Of a DNA stretch of 64,000 bases, positions 38,923-49,397 are shown piece after piece. Every line of letters begins with the position of its first letter. The stretch's first letter is position 1. The notes below the pieces were generated by a model. The model did not search any database and was not told where the DNA came from. It worked only from the letters and a program-made list of their open reading frames with translations. The stretch lies in NCBI RefSeq assembly GCF_028689785.1, contig NZ_JAQVCN010000013.1, positions 1 to 64,000 on the forward strand. The letters run 5' to 3'. A program made the translations under genes and the position numbers. The DNA comes from Zoogloea sp. GTDB lineage: Bacteria; Pseudomonadota; Gammaproteobacteria; Burkholderiales; Rhodocyclaceae.

Positions 38923-40014
38923 TCAGTACACAGCCTGGGGGTAGGAACCCAGGACCTTGAGGTAGGCCGCCCGACTCGCCAGCGCATCCAGCGCGATCTT
39001 GACGGCCGGATCATCTCGGTGGCCTTCGATATCCACGTAGAAGACGTACTCCCACAGCGCCGCGCGAGCAGGTCGGGATTCTAAGCGGTTCATCGACACA
39101 CCGGCTTCTGCCAGCGGCGCGAGCAACTCGTGGACTGCGCCGGGACGGTTGGTCGCCGACATGATCAGAGAAGTCTTGTCGGCACCCGTTCTCCCCGCGT
39201 CATGACGCCCCAGCACCAGGAAGCGGGTAGTGTTGTTGGGCTCGTCCTCGATATTCTCGGCCAGGCGCGGCAGATCGTAGCGTGCGGACGCTGCTTCGCC
39301 GGCGATGGCGGCGGCCCCCGGCTCCAGGGAGGCGAGGCGTGCCGCCTCCGCATTGCTGCCGACGGAAATGCGTGGAACCCCGGGAAGCGAGCGATTCAGC
39401 CACTCGTGGCACTGGGCCAGGGATTGGGCGTGGGAATACACCTTGGTGATCCGGCCCAGCTCGGTCTCGCGGGTCATGAGGTGCTGATGGATGCGCAGCA
39501 CGACTTCGCCACAGATCTTGAGGGACGAGCCAAGCAGCAGATCGAGGGTACGACCGACCGCCCCCTCCGTGGAGTTTTCGACCGGCGCCACACCGTAATG
39601 GGCATGGCCGGCCTCCACCTCACGGAAGACATCATCGATGGTGCCCTGGGGCGCCAGACGGGCCGCATGGCCAAAATGCTTGACTGCGGCACTTTCAGAA
39701 AAAGTGCCCAAGGGGCCGAGAAAGGCGATGCCGAGCGGCGTTTCGAGCGACAGGCAGGCCGACATCACCTCCCGGAAGAAGAAGGTGACGTTCTCGTTGG
39801 GCAGCGGACCGGCGTTGAGATCCTGGATCCGGCGCAAGACCTGCGCCTCCCGCTCGGGGCGATAGATGTAGCCCGCATCGCCGTACTTCGCCTTGATCTC
39901 GCCGACGTGCTGGGCGCACCTGGCGCGCTGGTTGAGCAGCGCCAGCATCTGCGCATCGATGGCGTCGATCTGCTCACGCACTACACCGAGCTCCTGCAGC
40001 ATCCCTTCGTTCAT
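38923..40014 (-). CDS. pheA: Bifunctional chorismate mutase / prephenate dehydratase (P-protein)
   Basis: A 363-residue enzyme leading to phenylpyruvate. Residues 1-90 are an AroQ chorismate mutase ([25 protein letters not shown]). Residues about 95-270 are the dehydratase ([49 protein letters not shown]). The C-terminal ACT domain (about 282-360) contains the Phe-binding ESRP ([10 protein letters not shown]), so feedback inhibition by Phe is likely. It lies 32 bases after serC. Confidence 0.96.
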   Translation of the reverse strand: MNEGMLQELGVVREQIDAIDAQMLALLNQRARCAQHVGEIKAKYGDAGYIYRPEREAQVLRRIQDLNAGPLPNENVTFFFREVMSACLSLETPLGIAFLGPLGTFSESAAVKHFGHAARLAPQGTIDDVFREVEAGHAHYGVAPVENSTEGAVGRTLDLLLGSSLKICGEVVLRIHQHLMTRETELGRITKVYSHAQSLAQCHEWLNRSLPGVPRISVGSNAEAARLASLEPGAAAIAGEAASARYDLPRLAENIEDEPNNTTRFLVLGRHDAGRTGADKTSLIMSATNRPGAVHELLAPLAEAGVSMNRLESRPARAALWEYVFYVDIEGHRDDPAVKIALDALASRAAYLKVLGSYPQAVY

Positions 40015-40046
40015 GCCTTCTCCTGAAACCCCAAAAGCCTATCCGC

Positions 40047-41129
40047 TCACGCCTTGCGTGCAGCAAAATCCTGCATCAACGCCACCAGCGCATCGACCCC
40101 TTCAAGGGACATGGCGTTGTAGACGGAGGCCCGCATCCCCCCCACCGACTTGTGCCCCTTGAGGCCGGCCAGCCTGCGCTCGGCAGCCTCCGCCAGGAAC
40201 TCGGCATCGAGAGCCGGATTGGACAGGGTGAACGGGACGTTCATGCGCGAACGGCAATCCGCAGCCACCGGGTTGCGATAAAAGCCGCCACTACCTTCAA
40301 TGGCGTCATAGACGCGCTTAGCCTTGGCGATGTTGGCCTGCTCCACCGCCGCCAGCCCGCCCTGGGCCTTCAGGTTCTTGAAGATCAAACCGGCGAGGTA
40401 AATGCCAAAGGTGGGCGGCGTGTTGAGCATGGAACCGTTATCGGCCATGGTGGCGTAGTTCATCACGCTGGGGGTGCTCGCCGAGGCCTTGCCCAGCAGA
40501 TCCTCACGCACGATGACCAGCACCAGGCCGGCCGGCCCGATGTTCTTCTGGGCTCCGGCATAGATCAGCCCGTAACGGGACACATCCATCGGGCGCGACA
40601 GGATGTGGGAGCTCATGTCCGCCACCAGGGGAACGCCAGCCGGCGCCTCGGGCAGATCGAACATCTCGACGCCGTGGATCGTCTCGTTGGTGCAAATGTG
40701 CAGATAGGCTGCAGCAGGGTCGAGCTTCAGCTCGGCCGCAGCGGGCAGGCGGGTGAAGCCATCGCCCTCTGTGCTGCCGGCCATCCGGACGGAGCCAACA
40801 TGCTGCGCTTCCTTGTAAGCCTTCTTCGACCAGGAGCCGGTGACGATGTAATCCGCGGAGCGCCCGTCGAGCAGGTTCATGGGGATCTGAGCGAACTGCT
40901 GGGTCGCTCCACCCTGCAGGAACAGCACCCGGTAGTTGGAGGGAATGCCCATCAGCTCGCGCAGATCGGCTTCGGCCTCGTTGATGACCCCGGTGAAATC
41001 CTTGCCCCGGTGGCTCATCTCCATGATGCCCATGCCGGTACCGTGCCAGTCGAGCAGCTCGTCACGCACCTGCTCCAGAACGGCCGTCGGCAACACCGCC
41101 GGCCCCGCCGAGAAATTGAAAATCCGCAT
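40047..41129 (-). CDS. serC: Phosphoserine aminotransferase
   Basis: A 360-residue PLP enzyme making 3-phosphoserine, and also acting in pyridoxine synthesis. Seen: IFNFSAGPAVLP at the N-terminus, LFLQGGATQQFA, DMSSHILSRP and the PLP lysine in IYAGAQKNIGPAG. The ATG at 41129 starts the universal N-terminus and lies 28 bases after gyrA; upstream in-frame codons overlap gyrA and are not used. It heads the serC-pheA-hisC-tyrA-aroA/cmk run. Confidence 0.96.
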   Translation of the reverse strand: MRIFNFSAGPAVLPTAVLEQVRDELLDWHGTGMGIMEMSHRGKDFTGVINEAEADLRELMGIPSNYRVLFLQGGATQQFAQIPMNLLDGRSADYIVTGSWSKKAYKEAQHVGSVRMAGSTEGDGFTRLPAAAELKLDPAAAYLHICTNETIHGVEMFDLPEAPAGVPLVADMSSHILSRPMDVSRYGLIYAGAQKNIGPAGLVLVIVREDLLGKASASTPSVMNYATMADNGSMLNTPPTFGIYLAGLIFKNLKAQGGLAAVEQANIAKAKRVYDAIEGSGGFYRNPVAADCRSRMNVPFTLSNPALDAEFLAEAAERRLAGLKGHKSVGGMRASVYNAMSLEGVDALVALMQDFAARKA

Positions 41130-41157
41130 CGTCTGAATCCTTGCTCCGTCAGTCAGC

Positions 41158-43749
41158 TCAGGCCTCGGGCTGGGCGCCTTCGTCACCCACTTCACCCAGG
41201 ACGTCCTGCTCTTCCTCTTCGCCTTCGAGAATCTTCTGTACGCCGGACAGCACGCTCCCCTCATCCACGGCAATCAGCGTCACCCCCTGGGTGGCACGGC
41301 CCATCTCGCGGATCTCCGCCACACGGGTACGCACCAGCACGCCGCCAGTGGTGATGAGCATGATCTGGTCTTTCTCGGTGACCAGGGTCGCCGCCACCAC
41401 GCGACCATTCCGGTCGGAGGTCTGGATGGCAATCATGCCCTTGGTGCCGCGACCGTGGCGGGTGTACTCACCGATCGGCGTGCGCTTGCCGAAACCGTTT
41501 TCGGTGGCGGTGAGCACGCTCTGCTCCTCGTCACCGGCCACCAGCATGGCAATCACGGTCTGACCGTCTTCCAGCATCATGCCGCGCACACCACGGGCCT
41601 GACGCCCCATCGGGCGGACATCGTTCTCACTGAAACGCACGGCCTTGCCGGCGTCGGAGAACATCATCACGTCATGCTGGCCATCCGTGATGGCCACGCC
41701 CACCAGGTAATCGCCTTCATCCAGCCCCACGGCAATGATGCCGGCCTTGCGCGGGTTCGAGAAATCGGTGAGCGGCGTCTTCTTGACCGTACCCTGGGCC
41801 GTGGCCATGAAGATGAAATGACCTTCGTCGAACTCCTTGACCGGCAGCACAGCCGTGATCTTCTCGCCCTCAAGCAAGGGGAAGAGATTGACGATGGGCT
41901 TGCCACGGGAGTTGCGGGTGCCTTCAGGCACCTCGTAAACCTTGAGCCAGTACAGGCGGCCACGGTTGGAGAAACACAGGATGTGGTCGTGGGTATTGGC
42001 TACGAAGAGCTGGTCGACAAAATCGTCATCCTTCACCGCAGCGGCCTGCTTGCCCCGGCCGCCACGCTTCTGGGCCCGGTAGTCGGTGAGCGGCTGGCGT
42101 TTGAAGTAGCCGGTATGCGACAAGGTCACGACCATATCCTGGGGCGCGATCAGGTCTTCTATATTGATGTCGGCGGTATTCATCACCAGCTCGGAACGCC
42201 GTGGGTCGCCGAACTGCTGCTTGATGAGGTTCAGCTCATCCACGATGATCGCGGTGATGCGCTCGGGGCGCGCCAGGATGTCGAGCAGATCGGCAATGGT
42301 CGCCATCACGTCCCGGTATTCGGCAACGATCTTGTCCTGCTCAAGGCCGGTCAGGCGTTGCAGACGCAGCTCAAGAATGGCCTGGGCCTGGGCATCGGAC
42401 AGGCGATAGCCCTGGGCGGAAAGGCCAAACTCGGCGGCCAGACCTTCCGGGCGGTAGCTGTCGGAAGCCGCCCTGGACAGCATTTCCTCCACCAGGGCCG
42501 AGCGCCACTGACGCGCCATCAGGGCCTTCTTGGCCTCAGGTGGCGTCGGCGCAGCCTTGATCAGGGCGATGATCTCGTCCACGTTGGACAGGGCCACCGC
42601 CAGGCCTTCGAGGATGTGGCCACGCTCGCGGGCCTTGCGCAGCTCGAAGATGGTGCGGCGGGTGACGACCTCGCGCCGGTGGGCGAGGAAGCAGTCCAGC
42701 ATCTGGTAAAGATTGAGCAGACGCGGCTTGCCATCCACCAGCGCCACCATGTTCATGCCGAAGGTGTCCTGCAGCTGGGTCTGCTTGAACAGATTGTTCA
42801 GCACCACGTCCGGCATTTCGTTGCGTTTCAGCTCGACCACCACGCGCATGCCCGACTTGTCGGATTCATCGCGGATCTCGCTGATGCCTTCGATCTTCTT
42901 CTCGTTGACGAGCTCGGCAATCTTCTCGAGCAGGGTCTTCTTGTTAACTTGGTAAGGCAGCTCATCGACGATAATCGCCTGGCGGTCGCCCTTGCCGATA
43001 TCCTCAAAGTGAGTGCGCGCCCTCATCACAACCCGGCCACGCCCGGTGCGGTAACCCTCGTGGACGCCAGCAAGACCGTAGATCAGACCTGCCGTCGGGA
43101 AGTCGGGGGCAGGAATGATCTTGATCAGATCCTCGATCGTGGTTTCGGGCTCCTGCAGCAACTTGAGGCAGCCATCGACGATCTCGGTGAGATTATGCGG
43201 CGGGATGTTGGTCGCCATGCCCACCGCGATCCCCCCCGAACCGTTGATCAGCAGATTAGGCACCCGCGCCGGCAGCACCAGCGGCTCCTTTTCAGAGCCA
43301 TCGTAGTTGGGCCCGAAGTCGATCGTTTCCTTCTCGATGTCGGCCAGCATTTCATGGCCGATCTTGGCCATGCGGATTTCCGTGTAACGCATCGCCGCAG
43401 CGCTGTCGCCATCCACAGAACCAAAATTGCCCTGACCATCGACCAGCATATAGCGCAGGGAGAAGTCCTGAGCCATGCGGACGATGGTGTCATATACAGA
43501 CTGATCGCCGTGGGGGTGATACTTACCGATCACATCACCGACGATACGCGCCGACTTCTTGTAGGCCTTGTTCCAGTCGTTGCCGAGCTCGTGCATGGCA
43601 AACAGAACCCGGCGGTGCACCGGCTTGAGGCCGTCTCGCACGTCCGGGAGAGCCCGCCCGACGATCACGCTCATGGCGTAATCCAGGTAGGCATGACGCA
43701 TCTCGTCTTCGAGGCTGATGGGGAGAGTTTCTTTGGCGAACGGGATCAT
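41158..43749 (-). CDS. gyrA: DNA gyrase subunit A, with Gln at position 83
   Basis: An 863-residue type II topoisomerase subunit. The N-terminal breakage-reunion domain has the catalytic Tyr122 ([14 protein letters not shown]); the C-terminal beta-pinwheel has the GyrA box as QKRGGRG, close to the canonical QRRGGKG. In the quinolone-determining region the sequence is [13 protein letters not shown]: position 83, Ser in E. coli, is Gln, and 84 is Ser, while Asp87 is kept. Acidic tail at the C-terminus ([17 protein letters not shown]). gyrA is divergent from ompA and followed by serC. Confidence 0.97.
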   Translation of the reverse strand: MIPFAKETLPISLEDEMRHAYLDYAMSVIVGRALPDVRDGLKPVHRRVLFAMHELGNDWNKAYKKSARIVGDVIGKYHPHGDQSVYDTIVRMAQDFSLRYMLVDGQGNFGSVDGDSAAAMRYTEIRMAKIGHEMLADIEKETIDFGPNYDGSEKEPLVLPARVPNLLINGSGGIAVGMATNIPPHNLTEIVDGCLKLLQEPETTIEDLIKIIPAPDFPTAGLIYGLAGVHEGYRTGRGRVVMRARTHFEDIGKGDRQAIIVDELPYQVNKKTLLEKIAELVNEKKIEGISEIRDESDKSGMRVVVELKRNEMPDVVLNNLFKQTQLQDTFGMNMVALVDGKPRLLNLYQMLDCFLAHRREVVTRRTIFELRKARERGHILEGLAVALSNVDEIIALIKAAPTPPEAKKALMARQWRSALVEEMLSRAASDSYRPEGLAAEFGLSAQGYRLSDAQAQAILELRLQRLTGLEQDKIVAEYRDVMATIADLLDILARPERITAIIVDELNLIKQQFGDPRRSELVMNTADINIEDLIAPQDMVVTLSHTGYFKRQPLTDYRAQKRGGRGKQAAAVKDDDFVDQLFVANTHDHILCFSNRGRLYWLKVYEVPEGTRNSRGKPIVNLFPLLEGEKITAVLPVKEFDEGHFIFMATAQGTVKKTPLTDFSNPRKAGIIAVGLDEGDYLVGVAITDGQHDVMMFSDAGKAVRFSENDVRPMGRQARGVRGMMLEDGQTVIAMLVAGDEEQSVLTATENGFGKRTPIGEYTRHGRGTKGMIAIQTSDRNGRVVAATLVTEKDQIMLITTGGVLVRTRVAEIREMGRATQGVTLIAVDEGSVLSGVQKILEGEEEEQDVLGEVGDEGAQPEA

Positions 43750-43969
43750 GGCACCGCTAGGAATCGACTATTCGTCGAAAAGACGAAAAACCCGGAGTTT
43801 ATCACGCCACCAGTGCCCCACTCCCGCCACCTGCTGCGGCTCGACAGCAGCCCACTCCATTACAGCCCGGATTGTGATCTCCGCAGCGCGTATGATCTAA
43901 TCCGCGGGCACCTTAACACCACAAGACGGGCACCCCGAGCGCCCCACCTTATATTGAGGAGGAAACCCG

Positions 43970-44692
43970 ATGACCGCAGCAAACCTCCGTCTGACGACGG
44001 CCGCCCTTCTGATGATTGCCGGCTTCTCGGCCATGGCCCAATCCAAAGACATCGTCGTCGACCCAAAAGGTGAAGTCCCCTACGCCATTGACCAGCGCAA
44101 CGTCGTCGTGAAGAGCGGTGCAGACCTATGCTGGCGCACCGGCTACTGGACACCGGGCTCCGCTGGAGAAGCCAAGGCCGGCGCCGTTCCGGTGGCCTGT
44201 GAGTGCGACAAGGATGTTGTTGGCGCGGACAAATGCGCCCCGGCGGCGGCGGCCGCTCCGGCCCCCGCTCCGGCAGCAGTGGTTGCTACCCCCCCTGCGC
44301 CCAAGAAGTGCGACTTCAGCGTCACCCTCCACACCGACCAGACCTTCGCCTTCAACAAGGCCGTGCTCAGCCCCATCGCCAAGAAGAACCTCGACGACGT
44401 GATCAGCACCAAGCTCGCCACCTGTGCCGAAGTCAGCTCCATCATCATCACCGGTCATACGGATCGTCTGGGCACCCAGTCCTACAACCAGAAGCTATCC
44501 GAAAAGCGCGCTGAAGCCGTTCAGGCTTACCTGGTCAGCAAGGGCATCAAGGCCGACCTGATCGACACCATGGGCGCAGGCAAAACCCAGCCCATCCAGA
44601 GCTGCAACGACAAACTCGGCCGCAAGAAGCTGATCGAATGCCTGGCTCCGAACCGTCGCGTCACCCTGGACGTCAAAGGCCCCGCCAAGTAA
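43970..44692 (+). CDS. OmpA family outer-membrane/peptidoglycan-associated protein (first copy)
   Basis: A 240-residue protein with a signal peptide (LTTAALLMIAGFSAMA), then a short N-domain with [11 protein letters not shown] and CECDKDVV, an Ala/Pro linker, and a C-terminal OmpA domain that binds peptidoglycan ([25 protein letters not shown]). It lacks the eight-strand barrel of E. coli OmpA, so it is more like RmpM-type periplasmic linkers. Ribosome site GGAGGAAA. Terminator at 44717. A paralogue lies at 46175. Confidence 0.9.
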   Translation: MTAANLRLTTAALLMIAGFSAMAQSKDIVVDPKGEVPYAIDQRNVVVKSGADLCWRTGYWTPGSAGEAKAGAVPVACECDKDVVGADKCAPAAAAAPAPAPAAVVATPPAPKKCDFSVTLHTDQTFAFNKAVLSPIAKKNLDDVISTKLATCAEVSSIIITGHTDRLGTQSYNQKLSEKRAEAVQAYLVSKGIKADLIDTMGAGKTQPIQSCNDKLGRKKLIECLAPNRRVTLDVKGPAK

Positions 44693-44716
44693 GCCTCAGC
44701 ACACCCCAGCCCCTGA

Positions 44717-44745
44717 AAAGCCCCGCCTTCCCCGGCGGGGTTTTT
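44717..44745 (+). terminator. Terminator after the first OmpA gene
   Basis: CCCCGCC at 44721-44727 pairs with GGCGGGG at 44734-44740, followed by TTTTT. Confidence 0.85.
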
Positions 44746-44765
44746 CATATACGGACACCCGCCCC

Positions 44766-46085
44766 ATGACGCCCACCCCTATCGACCTGCTGATCGAAGC
44801 CCGATACATCATCCCGGTCGAGCCGTACGACACCACCCTTGAGCACCACAGCATCGCCGTCCGTGGAGGACGCATAGAGGCCATCCTCCCCACGGATCAG
44901 GCCCGGACCCGTTTCAAGGCCGCCGAAACCGTCAGCCTCCCGGAACACATCATCACCCCGGGACTGGTCAACCTGCACTGCCATGCCGCCATGACCCTGA
45001 TGCGCGGCCTGGCAGACGACCTACCTCTGATGCGCTGGCTGCAGGAAGCCATCTGGCCCGCCGAAGCGCGTCACGTCTCCCATGCGTTCGTCCGCGACGG
45101 CAGCCTGCTGGCCGGTGCGGAAATGCTGCGCGGCGGCATCACCACCTGCAACGACATGTATTTCTTCCCGCAGGCCAGCGCCGAAGCCTTCGACCGCCTT
45201 GGCTTGCGTGCGGCAATCGGCATCACCGTCATCGACTTTCCGTCCCAGTACGCCTCCGACGCCGACGACTACCTGCACAAAGGGCTCGCCGCCTTCGAAT
45301 CCTGGCGCAACCACCCCCTGATCAGTTTCACCCTCGCCCCCCACGCCCCGTACACGGTCTCCAATGCCAGCTTCGAACGGATCGGCACCCTCGCCGACGA
45401 GCTGGAGTTGCCCATCCACATCCACATTCACGAGACCTCCCGCGAGATTGACGACAGTCTGCGTGACTACGGCCAGCGTCCTATCGCACGGCTGGACAGC
45501 TTGGGGCTGCTGGGCCCGGGGCTGATCGGCGTCCACGGCGTTCACCTCTCCGACGACGACATTGAGCACCTGGCACTGCATCACTGCGCCCTCGCCCACT
45601 GCCCCACCTCCAACATGAAGCTGGCCAGCGGCATGGCCCCAGTCACCCGCCTGCTCCAACACGGCCTTCCGGTCGGACTGGGCAGCGACGGCGCCGCCAG
45701 CAACAACCGCCTCGACCTGTGGCGCGAAATGCTCCAGGCCAGCCTTCTTGCCAAGCTCGGCACCGGTGACGCATCATCCCTCCCGGCCCATGAAGCTTTG
45801 CGCATGGCAACCCTGCACGGCGCCCGGGCCCTTGGCATGGATCAACACATTGGCTCCGTTCTGCCCGGCAAGGCGGCCGATCTCTGCGCTCTGCGCCTGG
45901 ACTCTCCAGACAGCCTGCCGCTCTTTGACGCAGCCTCGCATCTTGTTTATGTGCTTGGAAGACACGACGTTTCCGATGTCTGGATCAGCGGCCGGCAACA
46001 AGTGAAGAATGGCGAACTGTTGCAAATATCCAACACCGAACTATTGAGCATCGCCCGCCTATGGCAAAATAAGCTCCGCCAATGA
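44766..46085 (+). CDS. mtaD: TRZ/ATZ family amidohydrolase (MtaD-like deaminase)
   Basis: A 439-residue metal-dependent hydrolase. Metal ligands are seen in NLHCHAAMTLMRG (His-x-His), HIHIHETSREI and GSDGAASNNRLDLW, with LAPHAPYTVSN before the second. It fits 5-methylthioadenosine/S-adenosylhomocysteine deaminase; other TRZ/ATZ substrates cannot be ruled out by sequence. It sits between two OmpA paralogues and upstream of ubiG, a SAM-dependent enzyme whose by-product is S-adenosylhomocysteine, which fits the proposed role. Confidence 0.85.
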   Translation: MTPTPIDLLIEARYIIPVEPYDTTLEHHSIAVRGGRIEAILPTDQARTRFKAAETVSLPEHIITPGLVNLHCHAAMTLMRGLADDLPLMRWLQEAIWPAEARHVSHAFVRDGSLLAGAEMLRGGITTCNDMYFFPQASAEAFDRLGLRAAIGITVIDFPSQYASDADDYLHKGLAAFESWRNHPLISFTLAPHAPYTVSNASFERIGTLADELELPIHIHIHETSREIDDSLRDYGQRPIARLDSLGLLGPGLIGVHGVHLSDDDIEHLALHHCALAHCPTSNMKLASGMAPVTRLLQHGLPVGLGSDGAASNNRLDLWREMLQASLLAKLGTGDASSLPAHEALRMATLHGARALGMDQHIGSVLPGKAADLCALRLDSPDSLPLFDAASHLVYVLGRHDVSDVWISGRQQVKNGELLQISNTELLSIARLWQNKLRQ

Positions 46086-46174
46086 ATTGGATATGCTGCC
46101 TGAGTTCATGGTGCACTTTGGCAGCCTGGATGAATCTTCCGGTTCTACCCCTTTGCCTTGCGACGAGGAAAACG

Positions 46175-46903
46175 ATGATCAAACAAGCCAAAAAACAACT
46201 GCTGATGGCCGCCGCACTTGCCGCTCTCGGCCTGTCCGCCTCCGCCAGCTTCGCCAAAGATGTCGTCGTCGATACGAAAGGCGAAGTGCCTTACGTGATC
46301 GACTCCCGCGCTGTTGTGGCCCGCAGCGGTCACGACCTGTGCTGGCGCACCGGTTACTGGACTCCTGCCGCTGCCTCCAACACCATGGCCGGTGAATTCC
46401 CCGTCGGCTGCGAATGCGACAAGGACGTCGTCCCCCAAGAGAAGTGTGTAAAGGCTGTCGCAGCTCCTGCCGCTGGCGCCAAGGCCGCTCCGCTGGCCGC
46501 TCCGGCCATCGTTGCCGAGAAGATCAAGCTGGCCGCCGACGCCCTCTTCGAGTTCGACAAGGCTGTCCTGCTGCCCGCCGGCAAAACCAAGCTTGACGAT
46601 CTGGCAGCCAAGTCCAAGAGCGTGAAGCTGGAAGTCATCCTGGCTGTTGGCCACACCGACCGTATCGGTGGTGACGCCTACAACCAAAAGCTGTCCGAAA
46701 AGCGCGCTGCCGCTGTGAAGGACTACCTGGTCGGCAAGGGTGTTGAAGCCAACCGCGTTTACACCGAAGGCAAGGGCGAAAAGCAGCCCGTGACCGGTGA
46801 CAAGTGCAAGAACCTCGGCAAGGAATCCGGCAAGAACAAGAAGCTGGTCGAATGCCTGCAGCCGGACCGTCGCGTGGAAATCGAAGTGATCGGCACCAAG
46901 TAA
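46175..46903 (+). CDS. OmpA family protein (second copy)
   Basis: A 242-residue paralogue of the protein encoded at 43970. Signal peptide ([19 protein letters not shown]), the same N-domain pattern ([32 protein letters not shown]), a shorter linker, and the OmpA domain ([45 protein letters not shown]). The C-terminal part has an insert with two Cys ([15 protein letters not shown]) also found in the first copy. GAGGAAA precedes the ATG at 46175. Terminator at 46934. Confidence 0.9.
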   Translation: MIKQAKKQLLMAAALAALGLSASASFAKDVVVDTKGEVPYVIDSRAVVARSGHDLCWRTGYWTPAAASNTMAGEFPVGCECDKDVVPQEKCVKAVAAPAAGAKAAPLAAPAIVAEKIKLAADALFEFDKAVLLPAGKTKLDDLAAKSKSVKLEVILAVGHTDRIGGDAYNQKLSEKRAAAVKDYLVGKGVEANRVYTEGKGEKQPVTGDKCKNLGKESGKNKKLVECLQPDRRVEIEVIGTK

Positions 46904-46933
46904 TCGCCGACATCAAGTTTCCCGTCAGTCCTC

Positions 46934-46966
46934 AAAAAGCCCTGCCTTGCAGGGCTTTTTGTTTTT
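46934..46966 (+). terminator. Terminator after the second OmpA gene
   Basis: A perfect 12-bp stem (AAAAAGCCCTGC with GCAGGGCTTTTT) with a three-base loop, followed by GTTTTT. Confidence 0.9.
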
Positions 46967-47033
46967 CCGCAGACCAGGCTCTCGCCCTACAATCTCGAAC
47001 TGCCAACACGAATACTCGACGAAGCCTCAAACC

Positions 47034-47729
47034 ATGAATGCCGACCCAGCCGAACTGCAAAAATTCAGTGACCTCGCCCACCGCTGGTGGGACCCCGAAT
47101 CCGAGTTCAAGCCCCTACATCAGATCAACCCCCTGCGTCTCGACTGGATCGACAGCGCTGTCAGCCTGAGCGGCAAGAAAGTGGTGGATATTGGTTGTGG
47201 CGGCGGCATCCTGGCGGAGTCCATGGCGGCTCGCGGCGCAGAGGTGACCGGGGTAGACCTTTCGGAGAAGGCCCTCGGCGTTGCCCGCCTGCACCTCTAT
47301 GAAAGCGGCCAGACCGTCAACTACCGACACATCTCCGCCGAAGACATCGCCATAGAGTCTCCCGCAAGCTTCGATGTCGTGACCTGTATGGAGATGCTCG
47401 AACACGTCCCCGACCCGGCCAGCACCATCAGGGCATGCGCCACCTTGGTCAAACCCGGAGGCAAAGTCTTCTTCTCTACCCTGAACCGCAACCTGAAGGC
47501 CTACCTTCTGGCTGTCGTAGGTGCGGAGTACATACTGAACCTACTGCCCAAGGGCACCCACGAGTACGCAAAGTTCATCAAACCATCCGAGCTCGCGCGC
47601 TACGTCCGGGAGGCCGGGCTGGACGTCGAGGAGCTGTGCCGCATGAACTACAACCCGCTGACAAAGGTTTATGCGCTAGGCCGCGATACGGATGTGAACT
47701 ACCTGATGTGCACGTCACGGAATGCCTGA
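47034..47729 (+). CDS. ubiG: Ubiquinone biosynthesis O-methyltransferase
   Basis: A 231-residue SAM-dependent enzyme that carries out both O-methylations of ubiquinone synthesis. Seen: the N-terminal [20 protein letters not shown] typical of UbiG, SAM motif [17 protein letters not shown], and [11 protein letters not shown]. The ATG at 47034 gives the family N-terminus. It overlaps gph by eight bases. Confidence 0.96.
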   Translation: MNADPAELQKFSDLAHRWWDPESEFKPLHQINPLRLDWIDSAVSLSGKKVVDIGCGGGILAESMAARGAEVTGVDLSEKALGVARLHLYESGQTVNYRHISAEDIAIESPASFDVVTCMEMLEHVPDPASTIRACATLVKPGGKVFFSTLNRNLKAYLLAVVGAEYILNLLPKGTHEYAKFIKPSELARYVREAGLDVEELCRMNYNPLTKVYALGRDTDVNYLMCTSRNA

Positions 47730-48369
47730 AGCAGTCTTCTTCGACCTCGACGGGACACTTGCCGACACAGCGCCCGATCTCGCTGCTGCGCTCAACCGTC
47801 TGCAGGCCGAACACCAACTGGCACCAAGCCCCCTGGAGCAGTTGCGCCCCCAGGTATCAAACGGCGTGCGCGGCATGCTGGGCGTCGGCTTCGGCCTGAC
47901 GCCCGACGCCCCCCGCTACCCAGCGATCGCCGAACGCTTTCTTCAACTGTACGCCAGCGCATTGTGCGTCGAAACACGGCTCTTCGCCGGTATCGACGAA
48001 GTCCTCTCGCACCTCGACGGCTCCGGGATCACCTGGGGCATCGTCACCAACAAGGCCGAACGCTTCGCCCGCCCGCTGATTGAAGCCCTTGGCCTTACCT
48101 CCCGCTGCGCCTGCATTGTCGGTGGTGATACCGCAGCCCGCCCCAAGCCCTTTGCCGACCCCCTTCTCTACGCCTGCTCCAGCGCAGGCGTAGCACCCGC
48201 CGACAGCCTCTACATTGGGGATGACATCCGCGACATCCAGGCAGGCAAGGCAGCGGGCATGCGTACCATCGCCGCAGCCTACGGATACCTCGGGAGCTCA
48301 CCCCCTGTCTCTTCCTGGAGCGCCGATGCCATCATCGGACACCCGCTCGACCTTCTACCTCTGCTGTAA
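47722..48369 (+). CDS. gph: Phosphoglycolate phosphatase
   Basis: A 215-residue HAD-family phosphatase. Motif I is [15 protein letters not shown] (Asp nucleophile), motif [10 protein letters not shown], and motif [18 protein letters not shown]. It removes phosphate from 2-phosphoglycolate, though HAD substrate identity is hard to prove from sequence; the ubiG-gph pairing is common in proteobacteria. It overlaps ubiG, and the tmRNA gene follows after 66 bases. Confidence 0.88.
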   Translation: MPEAVFFDLDGTLADTAPDLAAALNRLQAEHQLAPSPLEQLRPQVSNGVRGMLGVGFGLTPDAPRYPAIAERFLQLYASALCVETRLFAGIDEVLSHLDGSGITWGIVTNKAERFARPLIEALGLTSRCACIVGGDTAARPKPFADPLLYACSSAGVAPADSLYIGDDIRDIQAGKAAGMRTIAAAYGYLGSSPPVSSWSADAIIGHPLDLLPLL

Positions 48370-48435
48370 ACACCTTGAGAGCGTGCTATCATTCGCAGCG
48401 TGGTCAGGCAGGATTCTGGGCACAGCTGTAACGCA

Positions 48436-48801
48436 GGGGCCGACTTGGCTTCGACGTGGGTTGCAAAGCAGATCAGGGCATACCGAGGACCAGTTACCTC
48501 GTAAATCCACTGGAAAATCTACAAACGCCAACGACGAGCGTTTCGCTCTGGCCGCTTAAGGCCTAAGCCACTGCACTGACAGGTCTCCTGGGTCAGATGG
48601 GGTAAAACCCGCCGCAGTGTCATTTACAGGGACTAGCAATGAATCGGGTTACTTGGTTCAACGCGAAACTCAAGGTGACTCGCCTGTGGTCGGCCTGCCG
48701 ATTGGCTAAACCACGGGTTAAACCCAAATAGGTCGGCTAAGTATGTAGAACTGACTGTAGAGGACTTGCGGACGGGGGTTCGATTCCCCCCGGCTCCACC
48801 A
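48436..48801 (+). ncRNA. ssrA: Transfer-messenger RNA (tmRNA)
   Basis: A 366-nt RNA that rescues stalled ribosomes. The 5' end GGGGCCG pairs with CGGCTCC before the encoded ACCA, forming the Ala-type acceptor; the T arm (GGGGGTTCGATTCCCCC) is intact. The tag frame at 48527-48559 encodes ANDERFALAA then TAA, a betaproteobacterial tag. Pseudoknot segments around it are visible but were not folded. A strong terminator follows. Confidence 0.96.
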
Positions 48802-48808
48802 ATACCCA

Positions 48809-48840
48809 AAATCCCAACCCTCATCGGTTGGGATTTTTTT
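48809..48840 (+). terminator. tmRNA terminator
   Basis: AAATCCCAACC and GGTTGGGATTT pair (11 bp) around a six-base loop and run into T residues, starting eight bases after the tmRNA CCA end. Confidence 0.9.
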
Positions 48841-48887
48841 GCCCGCTCCTCCAGTGTTGGTGCGGTTTCCGGGCCTGGCCTCGCGAG

Positions 48888-48914
48888 CGCCGCCCCTGCA
48901 AAGGCGGCGTTTTT
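48888..48914 (+). terminator. Second terminator-like hairpin downstream of tmRNA
   Basis: CGCCGCC at 48888-48894 pairs with GGCGGCG at 48903-48909, followed by TTTTT. Confidence 0.65.
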
Positions 48915-49062
48915 GCCCCCACCAACGCCTCTCTGTTCTCCGTTTTCTCTGGTGGGCACGCGAGCGTTCTCGAGGCCACTTCCTTTGCTGGCGCGGGTTT
49001 AGAGGCGGTCGATTGTGGTTGGCAACTCCTGTAGCGGTGGCGACCGAGTTCCGAGCGGCCGC

Positions 49063-49085
49063 AAAAAAACCGCCCGCAGGCGGTT
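49063..49085 (-). terminator. Minus-strand terminator
   Basis: ACCGCC and GGCGGT pair around CGCA, with seven T residues when read on the minus strand. It probably ends transcripts of the DUF192 gene or genes upstream of it; an 8-bp stem at 49197-49218 lies in between. Confidence 0.65.
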
Positions 49086-49397
49086 GCTGGCGCTGGGTGC
49101 GACGCGCTAACCCGGGTGGCGCGAGCACGCACATCACTACCTGCCCACCTGATACGACTGCGCACCCAGATGCAGTTTGCGGTCGTCGAAAAACGACGGG
49201 GCGTCAAAGCACGCCCCGCTCGTTACAGCGTCCGATTTCTGAAGAAAGACCTTAACTGAACGGTATTAGGGCAAGGGCGGTCCCTTTGTCTGCTGCGCCG
49301 CAGCGGATCTGAAAGAACGCATCGAACATTCAGCAGAAGAGCGAGGATGTGCAAGGCTCATTCTTCAAGCCAGCATCAGGCATCTCAAGGCAACGCC

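Larger units (their letters stand above)
48841..49397. other. Gene-free stretch after ssrA with several hairpins
   Basis: No convincing coding sequence is seen on either strand in about 560 bases; the open frames lack ribosome sites and family motifs. It holds hairpins: 48888-48914 (plus-strand terminator), 49063-49085 (minus-strand terminator) and an 8-bp stem at 49197-49218. The place next to ssrA, a common integration target, makes a decayed insertion possible, but no integrase remnant or att repeat was recognised. Confidence 0.5.

Noticed and set aside
41455..44073. 872-codon open frame opposite gyrA, and similar long frames opposite rpsA and pepN
   Set aside because: All lie antisense to conserved genes with strong third-position GC bias, which opens the opposite frame. 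The composition (His, Gly, Arg, Gln rich) is not protein-like.
48215..48559. 114-codon frame running from gph into ssrA
   Set aside because: It overlaps gph in another frame and ends with the tmRNA tag codons; it is explained by the tag reading frame.
48718..49255. Open frames over the tmRNA 3' end and the gene-free stretch
   Set aside because: They cross the tmRNA acceptor and terminators and show no family motif or ribosome site.
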